From CAZKCK01 sp964552325 (GTDB taxonomy: Bacteria > Bacteroidota > Bacteroidia > Bacteroidales > TTA-H9), in the NCBI GenBank assembly GCA_964552325.1, contig CAZKHA010000001.1, positions 56,675-120,674 on the forward strand: a stretch of DNA of 64,000 nt. Reading direction: 5' to 3'. The notes below the pieces were generated by a model. The model saw only the letters and a list, made by a program, of their open reading frames with translations, did not search any database and was not told the origin of the DNA. A program made the translations under genes and the position numbers. Below, piece after piece: positions 18,349-27,574 of the stretch (position 1 is its first letter; every line of letters starts with the position of its first letter).

Positions 18349-20922
18349 ATGAAACTGAAGACCATATACTTACTTCTTATCTGCTTGTGGTTCAATCCCT
18401 TATTGCATGCTCAACAAGGTGTTGTAGATACACTATTGCACTTGATTTCAATAGGAACCGATGATAAGGATGCTGATAATACAATTGATTTGTACGAAAG
18501 GCTTTCAAGCTTAAACTTGCGTACAAATTTTAATGAGGTTGATTCGGTAGGCAAATTAGCTTATAACAACAGATTTATGGTAGGTCAAGGTTTAAGCTAT
18601 CTGTTAATTGGTCGCATACATTATTCATTTTCTGAATTTTACAAAGCCCAGGAGGCATTTTCTAAAGGATTGGCAATTTTTGAAAAACTTAACAATAAAA
18701 GGTGCATTTTAAATGCAAACCTATTGATAGCCAACACACATATCGAATTGTCGAACTACAAAGAGGGGCTCAACCTTTATTCCAAATGCAAAACACAAGC
18801 TGACAGCCTACACGAAGTCCTGATTTTGTCGAAAATCCTTAACAACATAGGCTTGGTTTATCTTGAAATGAACGATACCAAAACAGCCCTCAATTACTTA
18901 CATCAATCGCTAAAAATTAAACTCCAACTCAAAAACAAAAGAAGTATCGCAAACACTTATAACAATATAGGTGAGTTATACCTAAAAGAGGGCAATACAG
19001 AACAAGCCAATGATTTCTTTAACAAAGCATTAAATATTAGACGTGAACTGAACGACATGCCAGCTATTGCAGAAACAATGTTTAATTTTGGATGCCTTTA
19101 CCAGCAGAATAGCGAAACAGAAAAAGCGATACAAAGCTTTAACGAAGTGCTTAATATCTATAAATCAACCAATAATAAACTTGGGCGTGCAAATACCCTT
19201 TCCGAATTAGGCAAAACGTATATGTTGATTGACTCTTTGAGCAAAGCGAAAATCTATTTTGAGGAAGCTTTGTCAACCATTAAAAAAGAAAACATACCGC
19301 TGGCAATCAGTTTAATAAGCAAGGATTACGCTATACTATTGGCAAAAATGAACGAATTCGACAAGGCGTATATGCTTTTGCAACAAAGCAATGCTTATTT
19401 TGATACCATTAGTGAAAGACAACCGGGGATAAATCTGGAGTATTATTCAGCGTCAATTTCAAAGCTAAGAACGCAACTATCAGTACAAGAAAAACTTACC
19501 AACAAGTATTACCGCATAATAATTCTATTGGGCAGCTGCATCCTTTTAGTTATACTAGTGTTCGCTTGGAAACATTTCGCAACCAATAATAAGCGTAAAA
19601 ACGAACTAAAATCCTTACACAATCAGATTGAAGAACTTCAGCAGCAAAAAAGCGGTTTCGACGAAATATTGCAAAAAGAAGTTGAAATACAGACAATTAC
19701 CTTACAAAATGAAATTAGTGAGCGCCTAAAGATTGATGCCGAACTTAAAAAAGCCCTTAAAAGAGCTGAAGATGCTAATTACTTAAAAAACGCCTTCCTT
19801 TCAAATATTAGCCATGAAATAAGGACACCACTAAATGGTATTATAGGTTTTGCTGCACTCCTAGAAACCGAATTATCTAGAATTGAAAACCAAGAGCTAT
19901 ACGATTATGCTAATGGAATTTCGCAAAGTGGCGAACGGCTTTTGCATCTGCTAACCAATTTAATCGACATTAGCAGGCTAGAAGCTAACGATTTGGTTAT
20001 TAATCTCGAAGAAGTTGATCTACCCAGTATCCTGAATGATGCCACAACCATATTCAAATTTAAAGCCAACGAAAAAGGGATAAGGTTCAACCTTCAAGGC
20101 AATCCCTGTCCCTTGGCTATAGCCGATTCAAATAATCTTATGCGGGTGCTAAGCGACTTAATTGACAACTCATTGAAATATACCGAGAAAGGCTTTATCA
20201 ATATTTCATGTGGCGTAAGTGAGCGAAGCAATGAATTATTTATACGCGTAAAAGACACCGGAATTGGTATTGACCCCTCCTATCTTCCAAGTATTTTTGA
20301 AGCTTTCAGACAAGAAAGCCTCGGTTTTTCAAGAGCGTACCAAGGTGCCGGTTTAGGCCTGCCATTGGCCAAGCGATTGGTTGAACTGATGAAAGGTCGC
20401 ATTGAAATTGTGAGCGAAAAGGGATTGGGCACAACCGTAACCGTATTCTTAAAACAATCATCCAAGTCATCGGCCCTTAAAACACCAATGCCTGATACCG
20501 CACTTATCTCATCCATCGAATTCCACGATAGACCTATCAACATTCTTATTATAGAAGATGACCGGATGAACCGGATGGTTCTAAAGAAAATGTTAGAAAA
20601 TGTAGGAGAACTAACCCTGGCTATTGATGGGGATAATGCTTTAGACCTGGTAAAGAAAAACTTATCTAAGAACTTTGTTTTTGATATCATGCTCGTTGAC
20701 ATAAACTTACCTTCGCCATGGGATGGTGTAAAGCTCCTCAAAAAAATTAAACAAGATTATAAACAATACACCTCTATTCCTTTCATTGCCCAAACAGCAT
20801 ATGCTATGAGTGGCGATAAGGAACGATTCCTAGAATCGGGATTTGATGATTACATTTCAAAACCCGTATCAAAAAACCATCTATTGAACATCATTCAAAA
20901 ACATATTAAATCAGGTAATTAA
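18349..20922 (+). CDS. Hybrid sensor histidine kinase with TPR sensor domain
   Basis: An 857-residue protein: signal-anchor N-terminus (residues 1-22), a periplasmic TPR array (about 60-370), one membrane helix near 390, a coiled-coil linker, HisKA with NISHEIRTPLNG (phospho-acceptor His489), HATPase with an N box around DNSLKYTEKG, G1 DTGIGID and G2 GAGLGL, then a C-terminal receiver with phospho-acceptor Asp784 and conserved Lys in SKPV. The in-frame codons upstream of 18349 lie inside the preceding gene and give no signal sequence, so ATG 18349 is chosen. A TAGCTTTA element at 18332-18339 could be a weak -7 box. No DNA-binding output domain is present, so it works through phosphotransfer or protein contacts, probably with the next gene product. 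Confidence 0.85.
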   Translation: MKLKTIYLLLICLWFNPLLHAQQGVVDTLLHLISIGTDDKDADNTIDLYERLSSLNLRTNFNEVDSVGKLAYNNRFMVGQGLSYLLIGRIHYSFSEFYKAQEAFSKGLAIFEKLNNKRCILNANLLIANTHIELSNYKEGLNLYSKCKTQADSLHEVLILSKILNNIGLVYLEMNDTKTALNYLHQSLKIKLQLKNKRSIANTYNNIGELYLKEGNTEQANDFFNKALNIRRELNDMPAIAETMFNFGCLYQQNSETEKAIQSFNEVLNIYKSTNNKLGRANTLSELGKTYMLIDSLSKAKIYFEEALSTIKKENIPLAISLISKDYAILLAKMNEFDKAYMLLQQSNAYFDTISERQPGINLEYYSASISKLRTQLSVQEKLTNKYYRIIILLGSCILLVILVFAWKHFATNNKRKNELKSLHNQIEELQQQKSGFDEILQKEVEIQTITLQNEISERLKIDAELKKALKRAEDANYLKNAFLSNISHEIRTPLNGIIGFAALLETELSRIENQELYDYANGISQSGERLLHLLTNLIDISRLEANDLVINLEEVDLPSILNDATTIFKFKANEKGIRFNLQGNPCPLAIADSNNLMRVLSDLIDNSLKYTEKGFINISCGVSERSNELFIRVKDTGIGIDPSYLPSIFEAFRQESLGFSRAYQGAGLGLPLAKRLVELMKGRIEIVSEKGLGTTVTVFLKQSSKSSALKTPMPDTALISSIEFHDRPINILIIEDDRMNRMVLKKMLENVGELTLAIDGDNALDLVKKNLSKNFVFDIMLVDINLPSPWDGVKLLKKIKQDYKQYTSIPFIAQTAYAMSGDKERFLESGFDDYISKPVSKNHLLNIIQKHIKSGN

Positions 20923-20933
20923 GATTTTTTACT

Positions 20934-22169
20934 ATGGATAATCAAACCAATAACCCACAGGGTAGTCCAGAACTACAAGAATTGGAAGCACGATACGATT
21001 TAATGCGTGAAAGCTTAGAATTGAGGCTTATGGATGCCAAAAATGAACTTGAGGCGCTAAAAAACATGCATGCAATTCTACTTAAAAGAATTAGCGGAAA
21101 AATTAAGGTGCCCTTAAATGGTATCCTTGGCATAATAGATGTCTTAAAAGGAAAACAACTTGATAACGAATCAATTGAGTACCTCAGCATAATCAATTCA
21201 TACGGAATTCAGGTACTTACTACCATTAATGATGTAACCGACTTCTCTGGTATTCAATCGGGTTTGATTGGCCTTAAGCAAGAAGTTGTTGATTTACGGT
21301 ATGAAATTGAGAGCACTGTTAATTCATTAATTTATAGGGCTGAAGGCAAGAAAATTGGAATCTCATTCGATGTTACGCAGTATGTTCCAACCCATGTTAT
21401 AGCTGATGCTGATAAATTGAGACAAATAATTATGAACCTGGCCGACAATGCTTTAAATAACACAAACACTGGTATGATCACCATTTCGGTTGATAACCTT
21501 GGTGAGTTGGATGATGGAAAAGCAATGTTGGTGTTTAAAGTTCAAGATACAGGCGCTGGAATTCGAATGGATATGGCTCAAGAGCTATACAATGCCCTCG
21601 GACATAAAGACTCATCGCTATTGCTAAAAATTAAAGGTGGTGGATTAGGACTAGCCATCGCAAAAGATATTTGTAGCCTTTTTAAAGGTGAAATCAGTTT
21701 TGAATCAGAGTTAGGTGTCGGATCAGTATTCTGGTTTACAGCTACTTTTGATACTTCAATCAAGAAAACGATTGGAATAATTGATGAACCCATTACGAAG
21801 AAAGCCCTTAAAATCTTGCTCGTTGAAGATAACATCTTAAACCAAAAATTTGTACGCGCTACTTTGCAACGCGAAGGCCATGAACTTGATATAGCAGAGA
21901 ATGGTAAAATTGCCATCGAGAAAGCTTCTAATTTTCAGTATGATATGATTTTGATGGATATACAGATGCCCATTATGGACGGCATTGAAGCCACATTGAA
22001 AATAAGAGAATTGGAGCAAAATAAAGCAATAAAAACCAAAGTAATAGCTGTTACAGCGTTTGCCCTGGAAAAGGACAAATCAAGGTGCCTAGCAGCAGGT
22101 ATGAATGATTTCTTGGCAAAACCTTTTAAACCCAAAGAACTAATTAGTGTTGTGAACCGCAACGCCTAA
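20934..22169 (+). CDS. Cytoplasmic HATPase-receiver hybrid with defective H-box
   Basis: A 411-residue protein, 11 bp downstream of a full hybrid kinase. It has no membrane helix. A short coiled coil (about 15-50) leads into a HisKA-like region where the H-box reads ISGKIKVPLNG: the phospho-acceptor His is replaced by Gly55 (codon GGA at 21096-21098). The HATPase domain looks intact (N box ADNALNNTNTG, G1 DTGAGI, G2 GGGLGL), and a C-terminal receiver has Asp342 in LMDIQMP and the conserved KPF lysine. It cannot autophosphorylate in the classical way. I infer that it is an accessory partner of the upstream kinase, trans-phosphorylating it or receiving phosphate at Asp342. Confidence 0.8.
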   Translation: MDNQTNNPQGSPELQELEARYDLMRESLELRLMDAKNELEALKNMHAILLKRISGKIKVPLNGILGIIDVLKGKQLDNESIEYLSIINSYGIQVLTTINDVTDFSGIQSGLIGLKQEVVDLRYEIESTVNSLIYRAEGKKIGISFDVTQYVPTHVIADADKLRQIIMNLADNALNNTNTGMITISVDNLGELDDGKAMLVFKVQDTGAGIRMDMAQELYNALGHKDSSLLLKIKGGGLGLAIAKDICSLFKGEISFESELGVGSVFWFTATFDTSIKKTIGIIDEPITKKALKILLVEDNILNQKFVRATLQREGHELDIAENGKIAIEKASNFQYDMILMDIQMPIMDGIEATLKIRELEQNKAIKTKVIAVTAFALEKDKSRCLAAGMNDFLAKPFKPKELISVVNRNA

Positions 22170-22268
22170 CACCAAAATGTGTCGCAACTCAGTGTAGAAT
22201 AGCGGTTAATACAACGCAGCAGGGGTTTAGGCCCTTTCAAATGGCTGTATTTCGGTTTATACCATAAA

Positions 22269-22310
22269 AAAACCTTGGATTGGCTTCGAATGAAGTTGTT
22301 CCAAGGTTTT
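22269..22310. terminator. Bidirectional intrinsic terminator
   Basis: Inverted repeat AAAACCTTGG at 22269-22278 and CCAAGGTTTT at 22301-22310, with flanking A and T runs, between the convergent hybrid kinase and FKBP operons. It can end transcription from both sides. The rest of 22170-22367 shows nothing recognisable. Confidence 0.8.
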
Positions 22311-22367
22311 CTTTTAGATACTATGCTTACCTATGCAAGGCCAGTATATGACCTAAGCGTATTTTGA

Positions 22368-23165
22368 CTACTTAAAATCAATTAATTCAACGTCAAAAAT
22401 TAAGGTCGATCCTGCAGGAATTGGGCCTGTTTGTCTATCGCCATAAGCCAAATGCGAGGGAATAATCAGACGAGCTTTGCTACCCTTGCTTAATTGGAGC
22501 AAGCCTTCATCCCAACCTTTAATAACCCGGCCTACGCCAACCTCGAAGGATAAAGGCGTGCCTCTGCTGACCGAACTGTCAAAGATTTTTCCATCGGTAA
22601 AATATCCAGTGTAATGAACATCAACCTTGTTGTTTTTAACAGGTTTGGGTCCTTTTCCTTCACTTACCATAATTATCTGTAAACCTGATTCAAGCTTAAG
22701 CGTATCAAGTCCAGCACAGTTAAATGGAACTGGTTCTTTAATCTCCTGAACACTAATTAGTTTAACTTCAAATTTTAAGGTAGAATTGGCTGGAATTGGG
22801 CCAACTTGCCGATTTCCATAAGCCAAATCAGCTGGAATAATAAAAGTGGCCTCATCACCTTCTTTCAAATAAGTAAGGCCTTCATCCCAACCCTTTATTA
22901 CTTGACCTTTGCCAAGTGTTATGGTGATAGGACGGTTTTTTTCAACAGAACTATCGAAAACAGAATCATTTAAAAATTTACCGGTATAATGCACGGTTAC
23001 TAAGCTACCTGTTGCTGCCTTAAGGCCTTCCCCATGCTTGGTAATCATATATTGAAGACCAGAAGGGGTGGTAGTAAATGTTGGAACACTTTCTTTTTTC
23101 ATTGATTTACAAGAAATTAAAAATAATACGGCAATAAATGCTGATACAAAACTTAGTTTTTTCAT
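22368..23165 (-). CDS. Lipoprotein with two FKBP-type prolyl isomerase domains
   Basis: A 265-residue protein. A lipobox LISC (Cys19) after a hydrophobic signal marks it as a lipoprotein. Two complete FKBP domains follow (about 37-145 and 158-265), each with VxVHYTGxxxDxxxFDSS, GxVIKGWDEGL and AYGxRQxGPIP, so both should isomerise X-Pro bonds in the periplasm or at the outer membrane. It is the last gene of a five-gene minus-strand unit and lies 7 bp after its neighbour. Confidence 0.9.
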   Translation of the reverse strand: MKKLSFVSAFIAVLFLISCKSMKKESVPTFTTTPSGLQYMITKHGEGLKAATGSLVTVHYTGKFLNDSVFDSSVEKNRPITITLGKGQVIKGWDEGLTYLKEGDEATFIIPADLAYGNRQVGPIPANSTLKFEVKLISVQEIKEPVPFNCAGLDTLKLESGLQIIMVSEGKGPKPVKNNKVDVHYTGYFTDGKIFDSSVSRGTPLSFEVGVGRVIKGWDEGLLQLSKGSKARLIIPSHLAYGDRQTGPIPAGSTLIFDVELIDFK

Positions 23166-23172
23166 GGTTGAT

Positions 23173-24477
23173 TTATTCTATACCTAATACTTCAATATCA
23201 AATACAAGTGGTGAGAATGGTGGAATTTTATCACCTGAACCGGCTTCACCATAAGCTAATTTACTTGGGATGATGAGTTTAGCCTTACTTCCAACCTTCA
23301 GAAGTTTGATGCCTTCATCCCAGCCTTTAATAACGTTACCCTTACCAACAACAAATTCGAATGGTTGGCCGCGATCAAGTGAAGAATCGAATTTTGTGCC
23401 ATCGAGCAGGAATCCTGAATAGTGAACCAATACCTTTTTACCAGAAACAACCACAGGGCCATTACCCTTTTTAGTTTCAACAACATAAAGCCCATTAGCT
23501 GAAGGTTGAGCCGTAATACCTTTAGCTTTTACATAATCATTTATTTTATTGGTTTCTATAACTTTTTTAGCTTCAATAGCAGCCAATTTTTCTTTTTCGA
23601 TATCCGCCTTGGTTTGGATGTTTAAAACTTCTACATCGTATAACAAAGGTTCATAGGGACGAATGAAGCCCGGACGCCCTTCTTTGCCAAATGCCAAGTT
23701 GCTGGGTATGATGAGGCGTGCTTTAGCTCCTTTAGCCATCCGCTTAAGCGCAATATTGAATCCTTCCGTGTCAAACTTCTTCCCATATTCAAGGGTAAAG
23801 GGTTTTTTCGCCTCCCAAGTTGAATAGAGCTTTTTGCCCAAAACTGTGTGTATGGCAAAATCAATCGTTACAATATTGCCTGGCAGTATGGTGGGGCCAG
23901 TTCCCTTAACTGATTCGAGGATATACAAACCTTCTGCAGTGGAGTCATATGCAGCTCCGCTATTTTTGATGAATGCTTCTATGGTTAGAGCTTCATTATC
24001 CTTTAAGGAATTTTCCCATTCCTCGGTTTGCTTTTTAATATCCTCTTCGGTCTGAATCTTTTTAAGTCCAACTTCAATTCTTACTTTTGAGTCTTTTTCA
24101 AGACCCTTAGGCAAACGATTGTATTTCATTGTCTTATAAAAGAACGAGTCAGCACGGGTCAAGAATGATGCACTATCGCCCAGACTCATCATCATGATCG
24201 CATCATTTACATCGCCCTGGTATTCAGGCTTACTTAAAACCAGATTCATGGGTTCGTTCAATTGTTTACTATTGAACATTAAGGAATCGCCAAGGCTATA
24301 GGTTAAATTAATGGTTGCTACTTGGCCTACCACGGGCTTTAATCCATCCTTGTGTACGTGGAACTTATAATACAATCCATTTGAAGCTTCCTCGTAACCA
24401 CTAAAACGGCTGCACCCGTTTAAGATGCAGCCGCCAAGGATTACCAATGAGATCAAATGATACAATTTAATCTTCAT
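23173..24477 (-). CDS. Lipoprotein with three FKBP-like domains
   Basis: A 434-residue protein with a signal peptide carrying two candidate lipobox cysteines (LGGC, LNGC). Three FKBP-like units follow. The first (about 30-145) is degenerate, lacking the HYTG and GWDEG motifs. The second (about 180-295) is partly degenerate, with IDFAIHT instead of VHYTG and EGFNIAL instead of GWDEGL. The third (about 330-434) is canonical with VHYSG, FDSS, GWDEGI and YGEAGSGDKIPP. Only the last domain is expected to be a full isomerase; the first two may bind unfolded clients. It belongs to the FKBP/DHH operon. Confidence 0.88.
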   Translation of the reverse strand: MKIKLYHLISLVILGGCILNGCSRFSGYEEASNGLYYKFHVHKDGLKPVVGQVATINLTYSLGDSLMFNSKQLNEPMNLVLSKPEYQGDVNDAIMMMSLGDSASFLTRADSFFYKTMKYNRLPKGLEKDSKVRIEVGLKKIQTEEDIKKQTEEWENSLKDNEALTIEAFIKNSGAAYDSTAEGLYILESVKGTGPTILPGNIVTIDFAIHTVLGKKLYSTWEAKKPFTLEYGKKFDTEGFNIALKRMAKGAKARLIIPSNLAFGKEGRPGFIRPYEPLLYDVEVLNIQTKADIEKEKLAAIEAKKVIETNKINDYVKAKGITAQPSANGLYVVETKKGNGPVVVSGKKVLVHYSGFLLDGTKFDSSLDRGQPFEFVVGKGNVIKGWDEGIKLLKVGSKAKLIIPSKLAYGEAGSGDKIPPFSPLVFDIEVLGIE

Positions 24478-24492
24478 TGCTATACAGTATAA

Positions 24493-25368
24493 CTATTTTT
24501 CAACTTCAACTAATTCTACATCAAATAATAAGGTAGAGAAAGCAGGGATAGGGCCTGCGCTACGGCCACCGTAACCAAGCTTAGAAGGGATAATCAATTT
24601 AGCTTTTCCACCAACGCTCATCAATGAAATACCTTCATCCCAACCTGGGATAACCTGACCTTGACCTAGAGGGAACTCAAAAGGTTCTTTACCAGGATGA
24701 TCGAATGAAGAATCGAATTTGGTGCCATCAAGTAAAGTACCAGTGTAATGAACTTTAACTTTTTTGCCTGCAACGGGTTTTTTACCGTTTCCTTTTTTAA
24801 CTTCCATAAAATATAAACCTGAAGCAGTAGGGGTAACGGTTATTTTGTTATCAGTTAAATATTTGTTTAACAGTTCCATTTCAGCGGTTTCTTTCACAGC
24901 ATTTTCAGCTTCTTGTTTCTTCATCATCTCTTCTTGCGACATGAAATCAATCATTTTAACGTTGAACGTTAATACAGCTAGGCTATCAACACCTTTTGGA
25001 AGTGGGCCACGAACGATTTTTGTATAGAATGAATCAGCACTCATAATAAATGAAGCGCTATCCCCTTTCGACATCAAAGTTAAACCTTCATAAATATCGC
25101 CCTTAAAGGCTGATTTTGCTAAAGGTAGTTTGAAATCGCTTTTGCCATCCATAAACAATGTATCCTTGCCGTTTATTTTGCCTGAATATGACAATTTGAG
25201 CGTAAGTATGTCGTTTTCTTTGGGTTTTGCGGTATCGCCAGATTCAACAAAGAATTTGTAATACAATCCTGAATCGGTTTTTTTGTATCCAGGATACTTG
25301 CCACCACATGCAGTGAAAACTACGGCTACAGCCAATAAGAAAAGAAATGAATTAAAGGTTTTTTTCAT
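24493..25368 (-). CDS. Lipoprotein with degenerate plus canonical FKBP domains
   Basis: A 291-residue protein with lipobox FTAC near residue 21. An N-terminal degenerate FKBP-like unit (about 33-145) is close in sequence to the first unit of the neighbouring 434-residue protein, sharing GLYYKF, MSKGDSASF and a LPKG segment. A lysine/glutamate-rich linker and a canonical C-terminal FKBP domain (about 185-291; VHYTGTLLDGTKFDSS, GWDEGISLM) follow. It arose by duplication within this cluster. The role is presumably periplasmic folding of exported proteins. Confidence 0.88.
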   Translation of the reverse strand: MKKTFNSFLFLLAVAVVFTACGGKYPGYKKTDSGLYYKFFVESGDTAKPKENDILTLKLSYSGKINGKDTLFMDGKSDFKLPLAKSAFKGDIYEGLTLMSKGDSASFIMSADSFYTKIVRGPLPKGVDSLAVLTFNVKMIDFMSQEEMMKKQEAENAVKETAEMELLNKYLTDNKITVTPTASGLYFMEVKKGNGKKPVAGKKVKVHYTGTLLDGTKFDSSFDHPGKEPFEFPLGQGQVIPGWDEGISLMSVGGKAKLIIPSKLGYGGRSAGPIPAFSTLLFDVELVEVEK

Positions 25369-25384
25369 TTGAGATTTAATTTAA

Positions 25385-25903
25385 TTATTTGATTTCGAGT
25401 ATTTCTACGTCGTAAACTAATACTGCCCTTGGAGGAATCTGGTCATGATCGCCGGTGGCTCCAAAAGCAAGGTGCGAAGGTAAGATAAATTTCGCATGGT
25501 CACCCACCCTCAACAGCAAAATTCCTTCATTTAGCCCTGATTCAACGGTGCTTCTACCTATTTTGAACGATTTTGGCCCATCAAGCTTCGAAGAATAACA
25601 CACAATTCCAGTTAAAAAACTTACCGTATAATTGAATTTGACTACTTTTTCTTGTTCAGCTTTTGCTCCATTGCCATTTTTAACTACCTGATAGCGTAAT
25701 CCTGTACCAGTTTTTCGCATTGTCAGTCCATGTCGTGTAATATAGTCTTCAATGTACTGATTTTCAATTACTAAAAACTCTTGATTGAATCTTATCAACG
25801 AATCGCTCCTGCTACTGATCCTTTTCTCTCGAGTGGAAATATCAACTGCTTGATTGCAAGACCACAAACTGACTAAAACAACTATCGCAACAATGTATTT
25901 CAT
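25385..25903 (-). CDS. GldI-like FKBP-type prolyl isomerase lipoprotein
   Basis: A 172-residue protein with lipobox LWSC (Cys16), a charged helical spacer (about 25-60) and one FKBP domain (about 65-172). In the FKBP domain the usual HYTG is replaced by FNYTV and GWDEG by SGLNEGI, so isomerase activity may be weak. Size, lipoprotein signal and position directly downstream of a DHH phosphoesterase are as I recall for GldI of Bacteroidota, a protein needed for gliding and T9SS function in Flavobacterium johnsoniae. The orthology is an inference from size and context. The next gene starts 16 bp downstream. Confidence 0.75.
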   Translation of the reverse strand: MKYIVAIVVLVSLWSCNQAVDISTREKRISSRSDSLIRFNQEFLVIENQYIEDYITRHGLTMRKTGTGLRYQVVKNGNGAKAEQEKVVKFNYTVSFLTGIVCYSSKLDGPKSFKIGRSTVESGLNEGILLLRVGDHAKFILPSHLAFGATGDHDQIPPRAVLVYDVEILEIK

Positions 25904-25917
25904 TATATTTCACCAAT

Positions 25918-26937
25918 TTATAACGCTAATGTAGGAAGCAAAGATTCGAAATAACGTTTCGTTTTAATAAGTGTTGTGTAACTATTACCACCTGCGGCAT
26001 TCTTATGCCCACCTCCATCAAAATAGGTCCTTGCCAGTTCGTTTACCGAAAAATCGCCCTTCGAACGAAACGAAATGCGCACTTTATCCTTCTTCTCTGT
26101 AAAAAAGGCAGCCAATCGAATTCCTTCAATAGATAGTGCATAATTTACAATACCCTCAGAATCACCAATTTGATAATTATACTTCTTCTGATCGGCTAAA
26201 GACAATGAAATGTAGGCTGTTTTGAATTGGGGTGCCACAACCATTTTGTTCCGGAGCAAATGCCCAAGTAGCCTTAACCTGTTCTCAGAAAAAGTATCAT
26301 AAACCAAATTGTGTACTCTTTGTGGATCAATGCCTTTGGCAATTAACCTAGAAGTTATGATATAAGTACGCTCATGGTTGCATGAGTAGCTGAATGAACC
26401 AGTATCAGTCATTATGCCTACATATAAACACTCTGCAACACCTTGGTCTATATGTGCTTCATATCCAAGATCTTCTATAAGGTTATAAACCAGTTCAGAA
26501 GTAGATGATACCGAAACATCCGAAATTGAAATATCGAAATAGTTGGCAGGCTCCAAATGATGATCGATAAGCACTTTTACGGCCTTTGACTTAGTTAAAT
26601 AGTTTTCAAGGCGTTCAACCCTATGAAAGGCATTGAAATCTAAACAGATAACGATATCAGCTTCCTTGATTGCCTTTTCAGTAAACTTTTGTTTGTTTTC
26701 AGCAATCACAACCTCATTAATGCATGTCATCCATTCCAAAAAAGAAGGATAAGTATTGGGAACAATTGCCGTTACTTTATGGCCGAGAGCTTTTAAAACT
26801 TGATAGAGCGCAAGTGTGGAGCCTAATGCATCACCATCAGGGTTGGTATGGCTTACCAATACAATCGTTGGATTGGTTTTTAATAAACTAGATAAATTTG
26901 CAGCTTGCAGCTTAAAACTATTGTAGGAGTTTGACAC
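25918..26937 (-). CDS. nrnA: DHH-family phosphoesterase (NrnA-like oligoribonuclease/pAp phosphatase)
   Basis: A 339-residue cytoplasmic enzyme with the DHH-domain motifs HTNPDGDALGS (about residues 30-40), a CLDFN acidic segment, DHHLEP and the C-terminal DHHA1 motif GGGHKNAAG. NrnA enzymes degrade short RNA oligonucleotides and dephosphorylate pAp. The start is a GTG (26935-26937); no ATG lies before the first conserved strand. A TAATTTTG box ends only 5 bp upstream of that GTG, so the mRNA may be leaderless or the box fortuitous. It is the first gene of the FKBP operon and is divergent from ndk. Confidence 0.85.
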   Translation of the reverse strand: MSNSYNSFKLQAANLSSLLKTNPTIVLVSHTNPDGDALGSTLALYQVLKALGHKVTAIVPNTYPSFLEWMTCINEVVIAENKQKFTEKAIKEADIVICLDFNAFHRVERLENYLTKSKAVKVLIDHHLEPANYFDISISDVSVSSTSELVYNLIEDLGYEAHIDQGVAECLYVGIMTDTGSFSYSCNHERTYIITSRLIAKGIDPQRVHNLVYDTFSENRLRLLGHLLRNKMVVAPQFKTAYISLSLADQKKYNYQIGDSEGIVNYALSIEGIRLAAFFTEKKDKVRISFRSKGDFSVNELARTYFDGGGHKNAAGGNSYTTLIKTKRYFESLLPTLAL

Positions 26938-26941
26938 GGGG

Positions 26942-26949
26942 CAAAATTA
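26942..26949 (-). promoter_or_regulatory. Candidate -7 element for the DHH/FKBP operon
   Basis: On the minus strand this reads TAATTTTG, a full match to the Bacteroidota -7 consensus TAnnTTTG. It is unusually close to the GTG start, and I see no clear -33 TTG at 19-20 bp. Confidence 0.4.
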
Positions 26950-27154
26950 AAAAATATTGGCTTAGCATTGGCTTTGTTTAACAAAACTACCTAAGGTTTG
27001 TTTATGTAGTTGATGTACACATAATGCTTATCTGTCTGAGAATGGAAAAGTATTTCATTTAACAACCAGGTTAGCAACTACTTGTGTTTATAAAAGTATA
27101 TTTACCTATCTTGTACACTTTGCTATTAATTAATGTATAAATCGTAACAAAACT

Positions 27155-27574
27155 ATGGCCGGCAATTTCACTTTTACCATGATTAAGCCTTATGCAGTTG
27201 AAAAACAATGCATTGGCAAGATATTACAGACTATCAACGAAAACGGATTCAGAATCCAATCCATGAAAATGGTTCATCTCAGCCTTGAACAAGCTGCTAA
27301 ATTTTACATCATCCACAAAGACAGACCTTTTTACCAGGATTTGGTTGATTTTATGTCGTCAGGACCAATTGTGGCTGCAATATTAGAGAAGGAAAACGCT
27401 GTGGAAAGCTACCGAGAGCTTATTGGAGCTACTGATCCAGCAAAAGCTGCCGAAGGCACCATTCGCAAAATGTGTGGTACTTCCATACAACGCAACGCAG
27501 TACATGGTTCTGACTGCGATGAAAATGCGGCTATAGAGGCAAATTTCTTTTTTAGCGGTTTCGAAAGGTACTAA
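27155..27574 (+). CDS. ndk: Nucleoside diphosphate kinase
   Basis: A 139-residue protein of the usual Ndk length. It transfers the gamma phosphate of ATP to nucleoside diphosphates by a phospho-histidine intermediate. His117 in NAVHGSD is the active-site residue, and the N-terminal MIKPYAV and RxMxGxT-like KMCGTS segments are present. It is transcribed divergently from the DHH/FKBP operon and ends 4 bp inside the convergent Xre gene. The 217-bp upstream gap holds AT-rich sequence with partial -7 matches (for example TATATTTA) but no clear promoter. Confidence 0.95.
   Translation: MAGNFTFTMIKPYAVEKQCIGKILQTINENGFRIQSMKMVHLSLEQAAKFYIIHKDRPFYQDLVDFMSSGPIVAAILEKENAVESYRELIGATDPAKAAEGTIRKMCGTSIQRNAVHGSDCDENAAIEANFFFSGFERY

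Noticed and set aside
20280..20741. 153-codon open frame on the minus strand
   Set aside because: It lies entirely inside the receiver and HATPase coding region of the hybrid kinase, which has clear motifs on the plus strand.
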